A stretch of 64,000 bases of DNA from Undaria pinnatifida (GCA_012845835.1 JABAKD010000019.1:12020344-12084343); one strand, 5' to 3'. Numbered from the stretch's first letter, positions 47,801-57,474 are shown. Numbers and translations are program-made. The notes: generated by a model from the sequence alone, not told the origin.

Positions 47801-49305
47801 TGCTTCCCTCGTCGACCCGCGTCGAATTGTACCTACCCACGCTGCTAGGCGCTCTCAGCAGTTGATCCGTTTTTTGCTTTTTTGCAAATAAAGTAAAAAT
47901 CTCACCACGGTGGGAATCGAACTCAAGGACCAACGCTAGCAGTATTCGAGGGTGTTACACCACTAGACCACCGAGGCGACAGGCTAAAACTCACTTGCTC
48001 TTGAGTGGAACAAGAGAGATGTTTTTCTTCTATTTTTCAAAATAGACCAGGGAAAAAATAAAACAAACCAAAAGTGGTACAGGTATGCTTCGAAGTCTAT
48101 CATAGCCGAAGCAAGCCATACGTACGCCAAAAAATACCAAAATGAAATCGGAAGTCAGAGAGTGACGAAGGTTGGTTACTATCCGACTCGTGCATAAATC
48201 TTCGAAAAAAAAATCGCCTCCAATCTCCCACCTCACTGGAACGTGCGTGCCAATCAGATTCTAACCAGTCCCCTGTACTCTGCTGTATCCGCTTTGCTTT
48301 TGTGCTACCCGCCGTATCCCTCTCTCTCTCCTGAATGATAGCTCACCTCAACCAACTCGTTCTCTCGTACTAGAACATCCCCTACCAAAGTCATAAATAC
48401 GCCTTCCAAATACATCAAGATCCATTCCCGCTCCACTCCAGATTTCCTACGTTCAATCTTGCACACCATTCCCCAGTTCATGATAGAGGGTTGATAAGCG
48501 CACCTACTCTGTACAAGTACCCTGGCACCAAACCAACAAACAGCGGGAACGCAACATGTGACTACAGGAGTAGGTCAACAGGTGTTCGGAAACTGCATCC
48601 GATTCCACGTGCTCTGTAGGTACCGCAAACACTAACGTTAAAATAGTCTCGTCAGTACATGCAATTTGTAACAACCCGACGGTAAATCGGTACTCGTAAG
48701 AAGAAATTGATTAGACTAGCGTTCAGAAGAAGAAGGGCTCGATGAACTCAGAACTAACTAACCCACCGCCTCTTCGCACGAAAACAAGGCAACTCCTACA
48801 TTATTGCCTCACTCGTACACAGCTGTGTAAGGCAGACACGTGCCAGGCCTGCACGCAGTGCCACACATGTGGGGGGGGCAAGTCGCCCGTCACTTACTAC
48901 TTCTTGCAGTGCTGCTGTCGTCACGCTAAACATCCACAAAACACCGCAAAATGCAAAATAAAGCAAAAATAAAGCAGTGCCTAGTCTATACCTGGTACAA
49001 TAAGACGCAACCACAGCTTTCCTGGTATACCAAAGGGTATGACCCAACAGAGGTTGCCAAGGTACCACAACGAGCGGAAATATAACATCAATTTTTAAGG
49101 TAATATTCAACATACACGGTCATTAAATTTACGCCCACAGTGGTTACGTGTAAGACCACCGCCGTGTCCTCGTACTAGTGCGCCGATCGTTCTCGAGCTC
49201 TCACCGGCAGTGGTGTTTCCTCGTTGTGACATCGAACCCTCGGGAGCACAGAAAGCACCGTGTAACTTCCTCATCAGGAACCCATCGCCTAGGGCCGCTC
49301 TCCAT
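34278..49305 (-). CDS. FYVE zinc finger / SYLF (Ysc84) domain protein, CFS1-like, 14 proposed exons
   Basis: FYVE domains bind PI3P on endosomes; SYLF domains bind lipid and actin. Plant CFS1 has both. Minus-strand exons: 49305-49205, 46605-46538, 45619-45522, 44228-44173, 42322-42160, 41805-41677, 40637-40572, 39793-39677, 38762-38604, 38475-38393, 38042-37918, 37482-37289, 36432-36241, 34358-34278. They join in phase to 543 residues. FYVE is 8-77: WVPD (8-11), RKHHCR (29-34), RVC (72-74), eight ligand Cys at 17, 20, 33, 36, 41, 44, 74, 77. SYLF is about 109-319: IPRDLIAEARGLAF, GTGLVVARRRDGGWSAPSAL, LTDVVIVLNT, VSLGTELSLSVGPVGR, AAFSYAHSKGVFIGVSLEA, AAEPLYKALEE. The tail is Gly-rich and acidic, with a UIM-like MEEDYRMALALQ and a Glu/Arg-rich GEDEWELERRARMEK. 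Exons 1-9 are firm; exon 10 is chosen mainly by phase; exon 13 needs a GC donor. The start ATG at 49305 has a good context. Confidence 0.82.
34859..35646. mobile_element. 788-bp non-autonomous DNA transposon with about 54-bp TIRs (FYVE-SYLF intron 13)
   Basis: The left end GGCCATTTCTTATGCAGTCG, continuing GATTCCGCCAGTCGAAAACGGCC, is inverted at the right end (AAAAGGCCGTTTTCGACTGA to CCGACTGCATAAGAAATGGC, C at 35646). Both ends are flanked by TGA, a possible 3-bp target duplication. The interior holds further CAGTCGAAAA/TTTTCGACTG repeats near each end and a GC-rich middle with no recognised transposase. A GG-starting TIR with a 3-bp duplication suggests PIF/Harbinger, as inference. Confidence 0.8.
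35840..36160 (-). pseudogene. Degenerate copy of the exon 13 3' edge and following intron (FYVE-SYLF gene)
   Basis: Around 35856-35890, minus strand, GTTGCTGAAGATGACGAG then GTAAGGTTATTTTC copies the end of exon 13 (GTCGACGAGGACGAG, GCAAGGTTATTTTC, 36225-36250). The A/C-rich intron around both also repeats (GGTGnGGATGAG, GTTTTGGTTTGG). The copy has a normal GT donor where the exon 13 edge reads GC. Confidence 0.65.
36700..37215 (-). pseudogene. Tandem degenerate copies of FYVE-SYLF exon 12 3' end in intron 12
   Basis: The exon 12 end (GAAGACGAATGGGAGCTGGA, then ACGGCGAGCTCGGATGGAGAAG, donor GTGGGT) recurs on the minus strand near 37215-37180, 37130-37095, 37015-36955, 36862-36818 and 36765-36705. 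Each is followed by the same intron start (GGTGGG then GGGAGTTnTACGAAGCTTGG). The copy at 37015-36955 still encodes PDDDWELERRARIEK and keeps GT at its edge; the copy at 36765-36705 encodes EDEWELERQALK then a stop. Spacing is about 80-150 bp. Confidence 0.8.
38316..38344 (-). pseudogene. Short copy of the end of FYVE-SYLF exon 9 in intron 10
   Basis: Minus-strand AAGGCCGCTGAGCCTCTCTA, continuing CGAAG, copies ACGGCCGCCGAGCCTCTCTA, continuing CAAAG, in exon 9. It translates as KAAEPLYEV in the matching frame but is not followed by a GT donor at the equivalent site. Confidence 0.6.
38806..38940. repeat. (TAG)n/(CAG)n triplet repeat in FYVE-SYLF intron 8
   Basis: About 45 triplets, TAG-rich then CAG-rich. 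G-homopolymer stretches follow at 39060-39155, and CTG-rich sequence at 39320-39570. The open frames of Ser, Leu or Tyr runs here are artefacts. Confidence 0.85.
40240..40545. repeat. Degenerate GGGTC/CCCGA block split by a MITE-like insertion
   Basis: TCATGACCCGACCCGTCGG, CGAGTCGGGTCCGG, GGGTCGGGTTGGGTGAGG and GACCGACCCGACC flank the 90-bp TTAA element at 40300-40389. It lies in FYVE-SYLF intron 7, ending just before the exon 7 donor. Confidence 0.6.
40300..40389. mobile_element. 90-bp TTAA MITE-like element, copy 2
   Basis: TTAACTCCTTTACAACTCGA at the left and GGGCTCTAAAGGGGTTAA at the right. The interior TTTAGTATAGGGAGGGGTTT is identical to the copy at 31255-31344. Confidence 0.75.
41335..41608. 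repeat. (CAC)n/(CAA)n/(GCAACA)n triplet repeats in FYVE-SYLF intron 6
   Basis: Imperfect trinucleotide runs between exons 6 and 7. They give Pro, Val or Leu runs in all frames, none meaningful. Confidence 0.85.
42660..43345. repeat. Imperfect duplications inside FYVE-SYLF intron 4
   Basis: TGTGCGGCATTTTnTTGTG, then GATAGGCATTGCTGGGCTAC and GTTATATACGA, occurs near 42678 and 42918. CCCGGCTCTGGTCCCATGTG, then CCGTGCTGCT, occurs near 42758 and again near 43167. This suggests stepwise duplication of units of about 230-410 bp. Confidence 0.6.
43880..43912 (-). pseudogene. Short copy of the acceptor edge of FYVE-SYLF exon 5 in intron 4
   Basis: Plus-strand GGAGTTAAGGTATCTGCGCC near 43880 copies GAGAGTTAAGGTATCTGCGT at 42309-42328, the boundary of exon 5 and intron 4. 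CAG/TAG-rich sequence then follows in both places. Confidence 0.6.
44107..44158. repeat. (ACAAG)n pentamer repeat beside FYVE-SYLF exon 4
   Basis: About ten GACAA/ACAAG units beginning 15 bases past the exon 4 donor, so the 5' end of intron 4 is a microsatellite. A looser (AAACA)n/(GCAAG)n stretch lies on the acceptor side (44300-44400). Confidence 0.85.
47150..47340. repeat. Degenerate GGGTC/CCCGA block
   Basis: GTCAGGTCGTGTCAGGAGG, GGGTCGGGTCGAGTCGAGTC, then ACCTGACCCGACCCGATCTG and ACCCGCGAAAATT. Inverted halves and a CGCGAAAA ending as in the other blocks. Confidence 0.65.
47376..47562 (+). mobile_element. MITE-like repeat (copy 2 of the 20692-20885 family)
   Basis: Shares GGCTGGTGAACCCAACTGAT, TCAGGCGAGCGAAGC, CACAGGCCGAGGGGGG and TGCCAATCCAATAAATCGG with copy 1. 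It lies in FYVE-SYLF intron 1. Confidence 0.65.
47648..47980 (-). mobile_element. tRNA-headed SINE-like element, family B, copy 1
   Basis: Minus strand: GTCGCCTCGGTGGTCTAGTG (A box), then GAGTTCGATTCCCACCGTGG (B box), a body with CAGCGTGGGTAGGTACAATT and a tail that is A-rich at its end. Relatives are at 53488-53690 and 55811-56193. Its acceptor ends do not pair as in a true tRNA. Confidence 0.75.
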
Positions 49306-49629
49306 TGCTCGGTGTGTTGCTGTACAGGCACTGCTTCTGCTGCTGCTTCTGCTGCTGCTTCTGCTCTTGCTGCTGCGGCTGCTCTGTTGCTCCGCTCCCC
49401 TCCTGGAACCTCCTTACAAATCACAGCAAGAGCACGTTTTATCGTGCCGAGGTATAGTTTGGAACACACCCTGAGGTCAACTGGTGTAGACGCTTCTTTG
49501 CTCACAGGGGGTAATGAGGCGACTCGCTGCGTACTGGGTACCTTTCGAGAAAGCGAGTGAAACCTTTTGAGGGTTTTGAGTTTTCAAGTTTAGAAAGTTC
49601 TCACACACCTTGGTATGGCGTTTTTTAAG

Positions 49630-50802
49630 CGCGGAGAGGGGGAGTGATAATCTCGCAGACATAGGCGGAATCTAAACCTCGCCCACGGGGACGTATAAGA
49701 ACCATCCCTGGACTTCCACCGTCGTATTACGGTTCACTGTGTTTGAAAACTTGGTGCTGGCTGCTGGCTGCTGCTGCTGGCTGCTGCTGCTGGCTGCTGC
49801 TGTGCCTGTAGCTTAAAACTAGCACCAAACTACCGTTTAGTTTATATCATATATGCTTGCTCATCTAAAGTTTCCAGATCTCACGGTTGATTGACAGCCA
49901 GCCGTGATTCCCTCAATGACGGAAGTTGTGGGCTGAAGTTGTACTGTAAATGGGTGCCGAAAGCTAGCTGTAAGGCAGCTATTTGGCACGTGTTCCTCTT
50001 TTCTTCCACACGTACATTATTATGCACTGTTGTCTACTGCTGTTGTGGGTAGGTTGTGTAATATTCAAGTTATAGACTACACTGCTGTGGGTGCGCTTGC
50101 ACATTGTCCTGTAACATGTTATAGTTCCTGGATACAACAGGCACGTCAGACTGACACTATTCTTGGGCACCTACGGAGAGCAAGCGTGGGATATTCTTCC
50201 CTCTGCGGGTGTGTGATGTGTGTAGGCTGCACTACTGCTTGCTGTGTACTCACTGTATGTACATGTACACATGTATGTATGCATATGTACATACTGCGTG
50301 CTGCATGCATGCAGCGGTCGCGGTGTCCACAGCAAGTACAAATCGTCCTCGATTTCGACGATTTCTCACTCGTAGGGGCTGAAGTTCGGCCTTCAGTGTG
50401 TGGGGTATGTAGTCTAGGTGTAAATATGCAATATGTAGTCACAGTGGTGGTCGTGGGGCTGTAGGAGCAACGCCAGCACCTACGTGTGTGGGGCTGCACT
50501 ACGTACTGCTGCTGTGGCGGCCTAAACAGCACCTGCAAATCGTCATCGATTTTGCCAATTTCTAGCTTTCAGGGGCTGAAAGTCGAGCCTTGAGTGTACA
50601 GGGGTGTCCAGGTGTCATATTGCTGCCTATCTCGGTGGCCATGGTGCTGTAGGGGCGGTGCCAGCACCCTCGTTGATGCCCGCGAATTCGCACACTGCAA
50701 ACCGTAATATGACGGTGGAAACCCGGGGATGGTTATTATATGTCCCCATGGTCAAGGTTTAGATTCCGCCTATGTCTGCGAGATTATCACTCCCCCGCGG
50801 AG
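49630..50802. mobile_element. About 1.17-kb element with roughly 110-bp terminal inverted repeats
   Basis: GGGGGAGTGATAATCTCGCA, GACATAGGCGGAATCTAAACC, then ATAAGAACCATCCCTGGACT and TCCACCGTCGTATTACGGTT (49637-49735) are inverted at 50700-50797 with few changes. The interior has an imperfect duplication of about 190 bp (CAAATCGTCnTCGATTTyG, GGGGCTGAAG, GTGCCAGCACC). No transposase frame. Confidence 0.75.
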
Positions 50803-51914
50803 AGAGAGCCAGAGAAAGCTGTGCAGTGTGCAGTTGCGCCGCGTGCCGCGGGCGCGGCGAACGCATGCGCGGCCTTGGGGCGCAGGTATCGGGAACGGTG
50901 GTGGGCATTAGCAGTGGTAACCGAAGGTTATGCCCCCATCATTGAGGCTTAGCTTGGGTCACTGAAAGTGCTGTTAGCTTTTACGTGAATACGTGAAGCG
51001 CCAGAGAGAACATATCATCGAAGATCGAATTTTCTTGCGTCTTTCTTCGTACCTGGTATCCAAACCGTCGACCCTCCTTTTGGAGTTCAAAGTGACGCGG
51101 GGGGGTCGGGTATGCATTTGGTTGGACAACGTAGAGGAAGGGAGAGGTGTAGGAAGTTTGTTGCGTCCCAGGTATTTGGTTGGACAGCGCGCGTAAGAAG
51201 GATTGTACAGGCAGTCGGGGCCTCGCGTCCCAGCAGTGCGGTACTGTTGTTCCCCGTGGCGCAGGGGAGGGAGTGTGGAAATCGCTCGTCACGACTGCGT
51301 TCTCCTACAGAGTACTGCACCGTCCTGGCATAACTCGGTGTCATACTTTAGTGCGTGTATTGCCATCTAGCTACGCACCGCCCTAGTGAAGGACCACGGC
51401 TGTAGCTTACGAGGTGTAGCAGCTCGTAAGTCGCAGAAAAGATATACCCGTGGGTATATATATAGACTATGGTGCTCATTGATAAACACAACAACGCGGC
51501 GCGCACACACAAAATAACGTCCTTTCGGAGGAGGGCCCGCTGGACGCTGTACCAGGTTTTATCGTCTAATACATTCATGCCTATCTACATGATATCTAGA
51601 CTATTTGTCGTAGCGGTATTTCTTTGACTTCCCAACCGAATCCCCTACTATCGTGCTTGCTGTCGGCTGCAGACTACCACCAGTAAGTGTGTCGGCCTGT
51701 ACCATCTGGCGGTGCGTAGATACAACAGTAAAATAAATAAATAACGCACTTGACACGAGATGTACGATCACGCCGTGTCACTCTAGTCTAGACCTATACC
51801 AGCACATACATTTTCACACCGAGCTAAATGATACGTAGTATCGCTGACAAATTGACGGAGAACCGACCGGGAAGGATCCAGTTTTTATGCTCGGTTTGTA
51901 TTCAACTTAGAAAG

Positions 51915-52185
51915 TCAAACGACCCAAACCGAAACACGGTTTCCCGAAACCGAAACACGGTTTCCCGAAACCGAAACACGGTTTCCCGAACAAGAAACCG
52001 AAACACGGTTTCCCGAACAAGAAACCGAAACACGGTTTCCCGAAACCGAAACACGGTTTCCCGAAAAAGAAACCGAAACACGGTTTCCCGAAACCGAAAC
52101 ACGGTTTTCCGAAACCGAAACACGGTTTCCCGAAAAAGAAACCGAAACATGTTTTTCCGAAACCGAAACACGTTTTCTCTATCCA
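51915..52185. repeat. Minisatellite of dyad-symmetric GAAACCGAAACACGGTTTCC units
   Basis: About eleven units of 21 or 30 bp. The core AAACCGAAACACGGTTTC is nearly self-complementary, so each unit can form a small hairpin. Frames read as repeated RNTVSRN or ETVFRFR peptides, which are not credible proteins. Confidence 0.85.
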
Positions 52186-53487
52186 CCGCTTTGTTTCTCT
52201 ATTTTATTTATGGCGGGTCATGCCCGTAGCTATGGTGCCCTAACCCGCAGTCGATCCGCGAAGGTGCAAAACCTACGGGAGGGTGCAGAGGTATATACCA
52301 TGACTTTCAGACGATTTTCGTCGTGCCGTGTGATAATCAACAACCCATATGTTCACTGTAGTATGCGTGCGCATTATTACGTAATGTGCTGCCATGTGGT
52401 CGAAGCAAAGCGCTGATGAATAAGTACTGACAGATAACCATGGTCGCCAACTTGCGTGTCCACACCTGAAGAAGGCGTGTACAAATGTGCGTTGCGACGC
52501 CATCGCGTGCGTAGTAGTGTGCAAGGTCTAGGAAGCTGAATATATAGCCTAGCGCGTTACCTTCGTCCTACCAGATCCCGCATTGACGCCCTTGCAGCTT
52601 CAGCTATGAACTGCACGTATTGATAGCAATTTGTGTGCGGCCGAAGCTGTTGTGACGTTCGACCCATGTGTCGAGAGGTGTGCCCCTTTATACGCGTAGT
52701 ACCCCTGGGTTTTCATTACTTGTTTACTGCGTTATTTTTTGTGTGTACGTTGTCTCTGACCTGGCCCTCGGCTTGCACCTGTTTATTGGAATCAATCATG
52801 GGAGCTTCCGAGTTGGGTATACGCCAGCAAGATTCGCCCATGACCGATATTGGAGGTTTCCTGGTGTTTGTATGCACGGAGCCCTGCTTTATTTTCGTCG
52901 ACATTCTCACACTTGCGTATGTATCGGTATTCGCACTTTGCGCCCTCTTCCCTCTTCCTCTGTCGTACGTATCTCTCGCAACAGCTGTCGGATCGAAGGA
53001 CGTCGACGACGATTTTCACCGCGAGGAGAGTGGCCTTTGAAGCGGCGTGAAACAGAGTGAGTGTATACTGAGGGAGGGGGGGGGGGGGCGCATGGGTAGT
53101 TGCTTTGTCCTGTTGGTGCACATTGTGGTTGTGGTACGGCGCTTATTACGCGTATGACCAGATGTTTTTGCGTCGACCATGACGCGCGGTAGTACTCTGT
53201 GTTGGTGCACAATTCACAGCGAATATGAGCTGTGAATACCTTGTTTGTCGAGTTTCTTCCACCAGGTGCTGACGGTTCCAGACTGGCAGATTGTTCACAG
53301 CCGAAATTCAAGAGTCCCCACACATGGCGATTCTCCGGGGTAGAACTTGATATTTGTGCGGAGAGGCGGGATAGTGTTTATTGTGTTCGTAACTATTTGT
53401 TCTACAGTATGGCCGTACGCGGGGTGCTTGTATACGCCGTCGACGGTCGTGTATATTTTATAGACGTTACTTTTTGGGTGAGTCTGT

Positions 53488-53690
53488 TTTTTTCTTTTTT
53501 CTTCATTCCACTTATCATCCTCGCACTGCTCTCGCTCGCCCTCCCAGTGGTAACTCAGATCCAAGGTGAAAGAGCAGGCCCTCTCCTCCCCCCTCCCCAC
53601 TATACGGTGTGTACACGTGCGTTCATTTTTTTCGCGAAAATAATTTAGCCTTTTCTTCCTACTACGTCGACTCGCGTAGAATTGTTTTGG
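53488..53690 (-). mobile_element. SINE-like family B, truncated copy
   Basis: Shares TCCTCGCACTGCTCTCGCTC, CCCTCCCAGTGGTAACTCAG and TCGACTCGCGTAGAATTG with the family B body. The tRNA-like head is missing. Confidence 0.7.
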
Positions 53691-54089
53691 ATTGAATTAT
53701 ACGCAGTCAGGCACAAAAACAAGTCGTTGATGATTTGGTGGCGATGATGTGGGATATATTTGGAGTATATTTTGCGTTGAACATTGTATGTATTGATCTC
53801 GTGGGTTCGAAAACACGTCGTGTCCGTTACTATTGTGTAGATGCCTTTTTTATTTGTCATCGCGATTCCTCGTGGTATTTAACACCGGTAACTTTTACAA
53901 ACACATGTATGTCCCGTGATTCTCAGTACCATGAGTCAAACAATGAGGAGTCACCATGTAGTGAACTGTCGTACGTAGATGGGTGGAAATATCAGTTTAA
54001 TGTGAAGAACACGCGTAGTGATATGTCAGCAGGTATTATACGAAAAAAATCACTGCTGTAGACCGTTGGTGATGAGCTCAGCGGCATAC

Positions 54090-54385
54090 CTCAACAGGGT
54101 CCGGTGCCGCGCATCCTGTACGAGGTTCGCTGTCGCAACCTTGTACAGGGCCCGCTGGATTTACCCTGCACAGGGTCATATTGATTGTGACACCCTGGTT
54201 GGTGGTACACCCTGCCAGGGTCATACAAACCCTTGACCTTAACAAGTGTCCGGTGGCGAGCACCCTGTAGGAGGTTCGCTGATGACACCCTGCACAGGGT
54301 GCCCTTGATTGGGAGACCCTGGTTGGTGGTATGCCCTGCCAGGGTCATACAAATCCTGCACCTCACCAGGGTCCGGTACGGAGGA
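54090..54385. repeat. Tandem repeat, two units of about 150 bp
   Basis: Each unit has GGTCCGGTG or GTGTCCGGTG, GAGGTTCGCTG, ACCCTGCACAGGGT (a palindrome), GACCCTGGTTGGTGGTA or CACCCTGGTTGGTGGTA, CCCTGCCAGGGTCATACAAA. Confidence 0.8.
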
Positions 54386-54427
54386 CCCCGGGGCTGGAGC
54401 CGAACGTGTCCACCTGTGCCTTCGTTT

Positions 54428-54700
54428 TTAGCTGGGGCTCCTCACACGAGGGGAGCTCTGTTCCTCACCCAAAGTCCTGATTTTTGGCCAAACCCTGAAA
54501 AGTGCAGCCCAAGGAACAAACCCCTGGGGCGGGGGGGGGGGGGGGGGGGTGGCTATAACTACACAAATCACAAACAAGAAACAAAAAAACATTTTGGCGA
54601 AAAAATAACGGAATTTTCGAATTTTCGACGATTTTGGGGTATATAATATATAATATAAACGAACCTTTCAGAAACTGCACACGCACCCACGTTTTTTTTT
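54428..54700. repeat. Poly-G-containing dispersed repeat, copy 1 (also near 54900-55200 and 56210-56480)
   Basis: Shared order in three copies: AGCTGGGG, CTCTTCAC or CTCCTCAC, CCTCACCCAAAnnCCTGATT, TGAAAAGTGCAGCC or similar, GGAACAAACC, a G homopolymer, an A-rich stretch with CACAAAyCACAAAC, then GGAATTTTCGACGATTTT or similar. Confidence 0.6.
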
Positions 54701-54721
54701 TGGGGGGGGGGGACCAACTTC

Positions 54722-54862
54722 TTGGAATTAATAAAGGAGGCCCCTATCGTAGAACTGGCCTTGACTGCTTCATTGAGTTTGGAATTAATAAAGGAGGCCC
54801 CTATCGTAGAACTGGCCTTGACTGCTTCATTGAGTTGATTGAGTTGATTGAGTTGATTGAGT
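54722..54862. repeat. Recent tandem duplication of 57 bp plus (TTGAG TTGA)n
   Basis: GGAATTAATAAAGGAGGCCC to GACTGCTTCATTGAGTTT is repeated perfectly, then TTGATTGAG recurs four times. Perfect identity implies recent origin. Confidence 0.9.
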
Positions 54863-55332
54863 AACGACACACGATTAATGGTGACGGCCATTCGTTTCTA
54901 GCTGGGGGGGCTCTTCACATTTGGGGAGCTCTCTACACTGCTGTTGGTACCTCACCCAAAAACCTGATTCTGGGCACACACTCTGAAAGTGCTGCAACCC
55001 GAAGAACAAACCGGGGTGGAGGGGCCTACGCACACGAAACACAAAGAAGCTAAAAAAAAAAATCAACAACAAAAAAAAAAATGTGGCACACAACAAATAA
55101 AACATGATGAACGAATGGAAATTTCGGCAATAATTTCGGGATTTCCAGTGTTGCTTAGTCTAGTCCTTTTACAAAACTGCGCACGCCCATCCATGCTTTA
55201 TTTTTTCAAGGGGGGGGGGGGCGGGGGGGGCCAAATACTGTTGGAATCAGTCTACACTAAGAACCCCTATATATAATAATAGTGGAACGCGGCTGTAAAG
55301 TACTTGGTTGAGTTGACTGTGAGTAAAATGAG

Positions 55333-55670
55333 GGTAGCCCCGGTGGCGTATCAGGTTATCCTCGAGCCTGGTACGATATATTATAGGTCAGTTTCGTGAG
55401 TTGGAATCCCCCCGAGTGCATGCTCGTATAAATTCGTGGGGACTTTTTTCTTGTGCACAAATTGACTTGCGGAAAGCGCGAGAGCGTGAGTTAGCAACAG
55501 TCGATGAAAAATCGGGACGAGCAGTGGGATTGCTGAACCCTACGCGTATGCGCGCGATAAAAAAATTGAGAAGGCAAGAACCGGGGGGGAGAAGGGACGA
55601 CACCTGTGACCACGGCTTGTTGTCCAGAAGCTGGAAAGTAGATGAGTAGTGTGAAAAAAAACAAAAACAA
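55333..55670 (+). mobile_element. SINE-like family C, copy 2
   Basis: GGTAGCCCCGGTGGCGTATC head with the A-box-like GTGGCGTATCAGG, a degraded B box (GAGTTGGAATCCCC), a body with GCGAGAGCGTGAGTTAGCAA, ending CCAGAAGCTGGAAAGTAGAT and an A-rich tail. Opposite orientation to the copy at 24728-25053. Confidence 0.75.
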
Positions 55671-55810
55671 AAAAATGACACGTTTTACGGCGGCGGGAGA
55701 AGAGGTGGTTCGAACTTTTCATTCGTTTTTTTCGGGGCTCCTCGCCTGAGGAGCGCTTTTCTATTATTAGTATATTCTACTATACTATAATACTATTAGT
55801 ATAGTGTGCT

Positions 55811-56193
55811 TTCTTTTTTTCCCTTCATCCCAACATTTTTCCTCGCACTACTCTCGTCCTCCCTACCAGTAACAGCTCAGATCCGGGGTCACATAGCGGG
55901 CCCTCCTCCCTCCTCCCCACTACGGTACGTGCCTACATTTTTGTCGCGAGAAGACTTCATCAGCATTTTCTTCCCTCCCTCGTCGACTCACGTCGAATTG
56001 TACCTACCCACGCTGCTAGGCGCTCTCTCTCTGCAGTTGATCATTTTGTTGTTGTTGTGTTGTTGTTGTTGTTGTTGTTTTTGTTGCATTTTTGCAAATA
56101 ATGTCAAATCTCACCACGGTGGGAATCTAACTCAAGAAGCAACGCTAACTAGTAGCATTCAAGGGTAACCACTAGATAGACCACCGGGGCGAC
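55811..56193 (-). mobile_element. SINE-like family B, copy 2
   Basis: Nearly full length. On the minus strand the head is GTCGCCCCGGTGGTCTATCT, with a mutated B box (GAGTTAGATTCCCACC). The body matches copy 1, with an expanded ACAACAAC run. Its head is shared with family C, suggesting a common tRNA ancestor. Confidence 0.7.
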
Positions 56194-57474
56194 CGGTATA
56201 CTATTATTAGTACCTCACCCCCCAAAAAACCCGATTTTGGCTGCACAAACTAAAAGTGCATGCAACTCGCGAGGAACATAATATACACCCGGTTGGGGGG
56301 GGGGGGGGGGGGGGGGGGGGTTAAGGTGCACAGAACACAAACCAAAAACAAACCATTTTGAAAAAAATAACAAGAATATAAAAACATGGAATTGTCGACG
56401 ATTTTTTTCCTGGTTGTTATTAAAACCTTTCTTTCTAGAAATTGCACACACTGCACGTGCCATTGTTTTGGAGGAGAACATGGAATTTCAAAGATACTCG
56501 GAATTAGTGTAGTTACAAGGAGCCGCGCCCCGCCGATCACAAACAAACGCTTTGCCCAAAACATGCGTTGAGATAAAATAATACCTGGGGTATCATTTAT
56601 ATGTCCGGAAAAGGGTGGTATACTGCTTAAATTATACTTCGAAGTATCTCTCTATTATCGTAGGATGCGGTTAGGTAACGAGCACGGCATATAAAAACGA
56701 GAAAAAAATGAGCACGGCATATTATTTATGTGGAGTAGTATCGATCACGGCTTTTTTTATTATACGGAGTAACGAGCACGAATTTTCGGTTTAGGCAGCA
56801 GCAGCAGTAAGTAGTAGCCCTGCCTACTATTACGTACGGAGATGTATTGTCAACAGGGGTCATTTAATGCCTAGACTATGGGGTTATAACTCTGTCAATT
56901 CTTCGTCGATAACGGTAAACGATAGCTTGGATTGTTCGCATAGTAGGCCTTACGGTGTCACGGCGCGAAAAAAAAAAGTGAAGAAAAAATATGATGTTCT
57001 GGCCGAGATAGTGCGAAAAATATTAGAAGTTTCAGGTGATTTTTTTTGCAACAATATATATATGGTGATGATGATGCGGCATTCACTCCTGTCAACAACG
57101 GGTTTCCGTAATAGGCTAAAAGCGTACAACACCTCTCTTCTACTAAACTGTCAAGGGAACAACAGCGGCAGCAGCATCTCGGCGGGTTCAGAAACACGCG
57201 AAAAAAAAAAGGCAGCTTGCGATATACGTAGCAGTGAGTGGCGAGTTTGGGCGCTGCAACGACGGCAAGCCGTGTGTGTTGTGTGTGCGGAGCCTTTTTC
57301 CTCTCTCCTGCGAGTGCGAGTTCAACCTCAGAACCGTCCTTACTCGCTCCATCGAGTAAGGTTCGTCATCCAAATATACTCGTCCTCTCTCTATAATAGA
57401 CAAGGTAAAGGGCAAAGAAGCACCGTATTTTTCCGCGGCGGCTCCTTTCTTGAGGACCTCTATACCCCTGATTC

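Noticed and set aside
47900..47980. tRNA gene on the minus strand
   Set aside because: A and B boxes are recognisable but the acceptor stem does not pair and the sequence is part of a repeated 330-bp element, so it is called SINE-like.
51915..52185. CRISPR-like dyad repeats
   Set aside because: Units abut with no unique spacers; it is a minisatellite.
52633..53040. Hydrophobic 135-residue frame that could be a small membrane protein
   Set aside because: T-rich composition explains the hydrophobicity; an overlapping frame of equal length exists and no family motif was seen.
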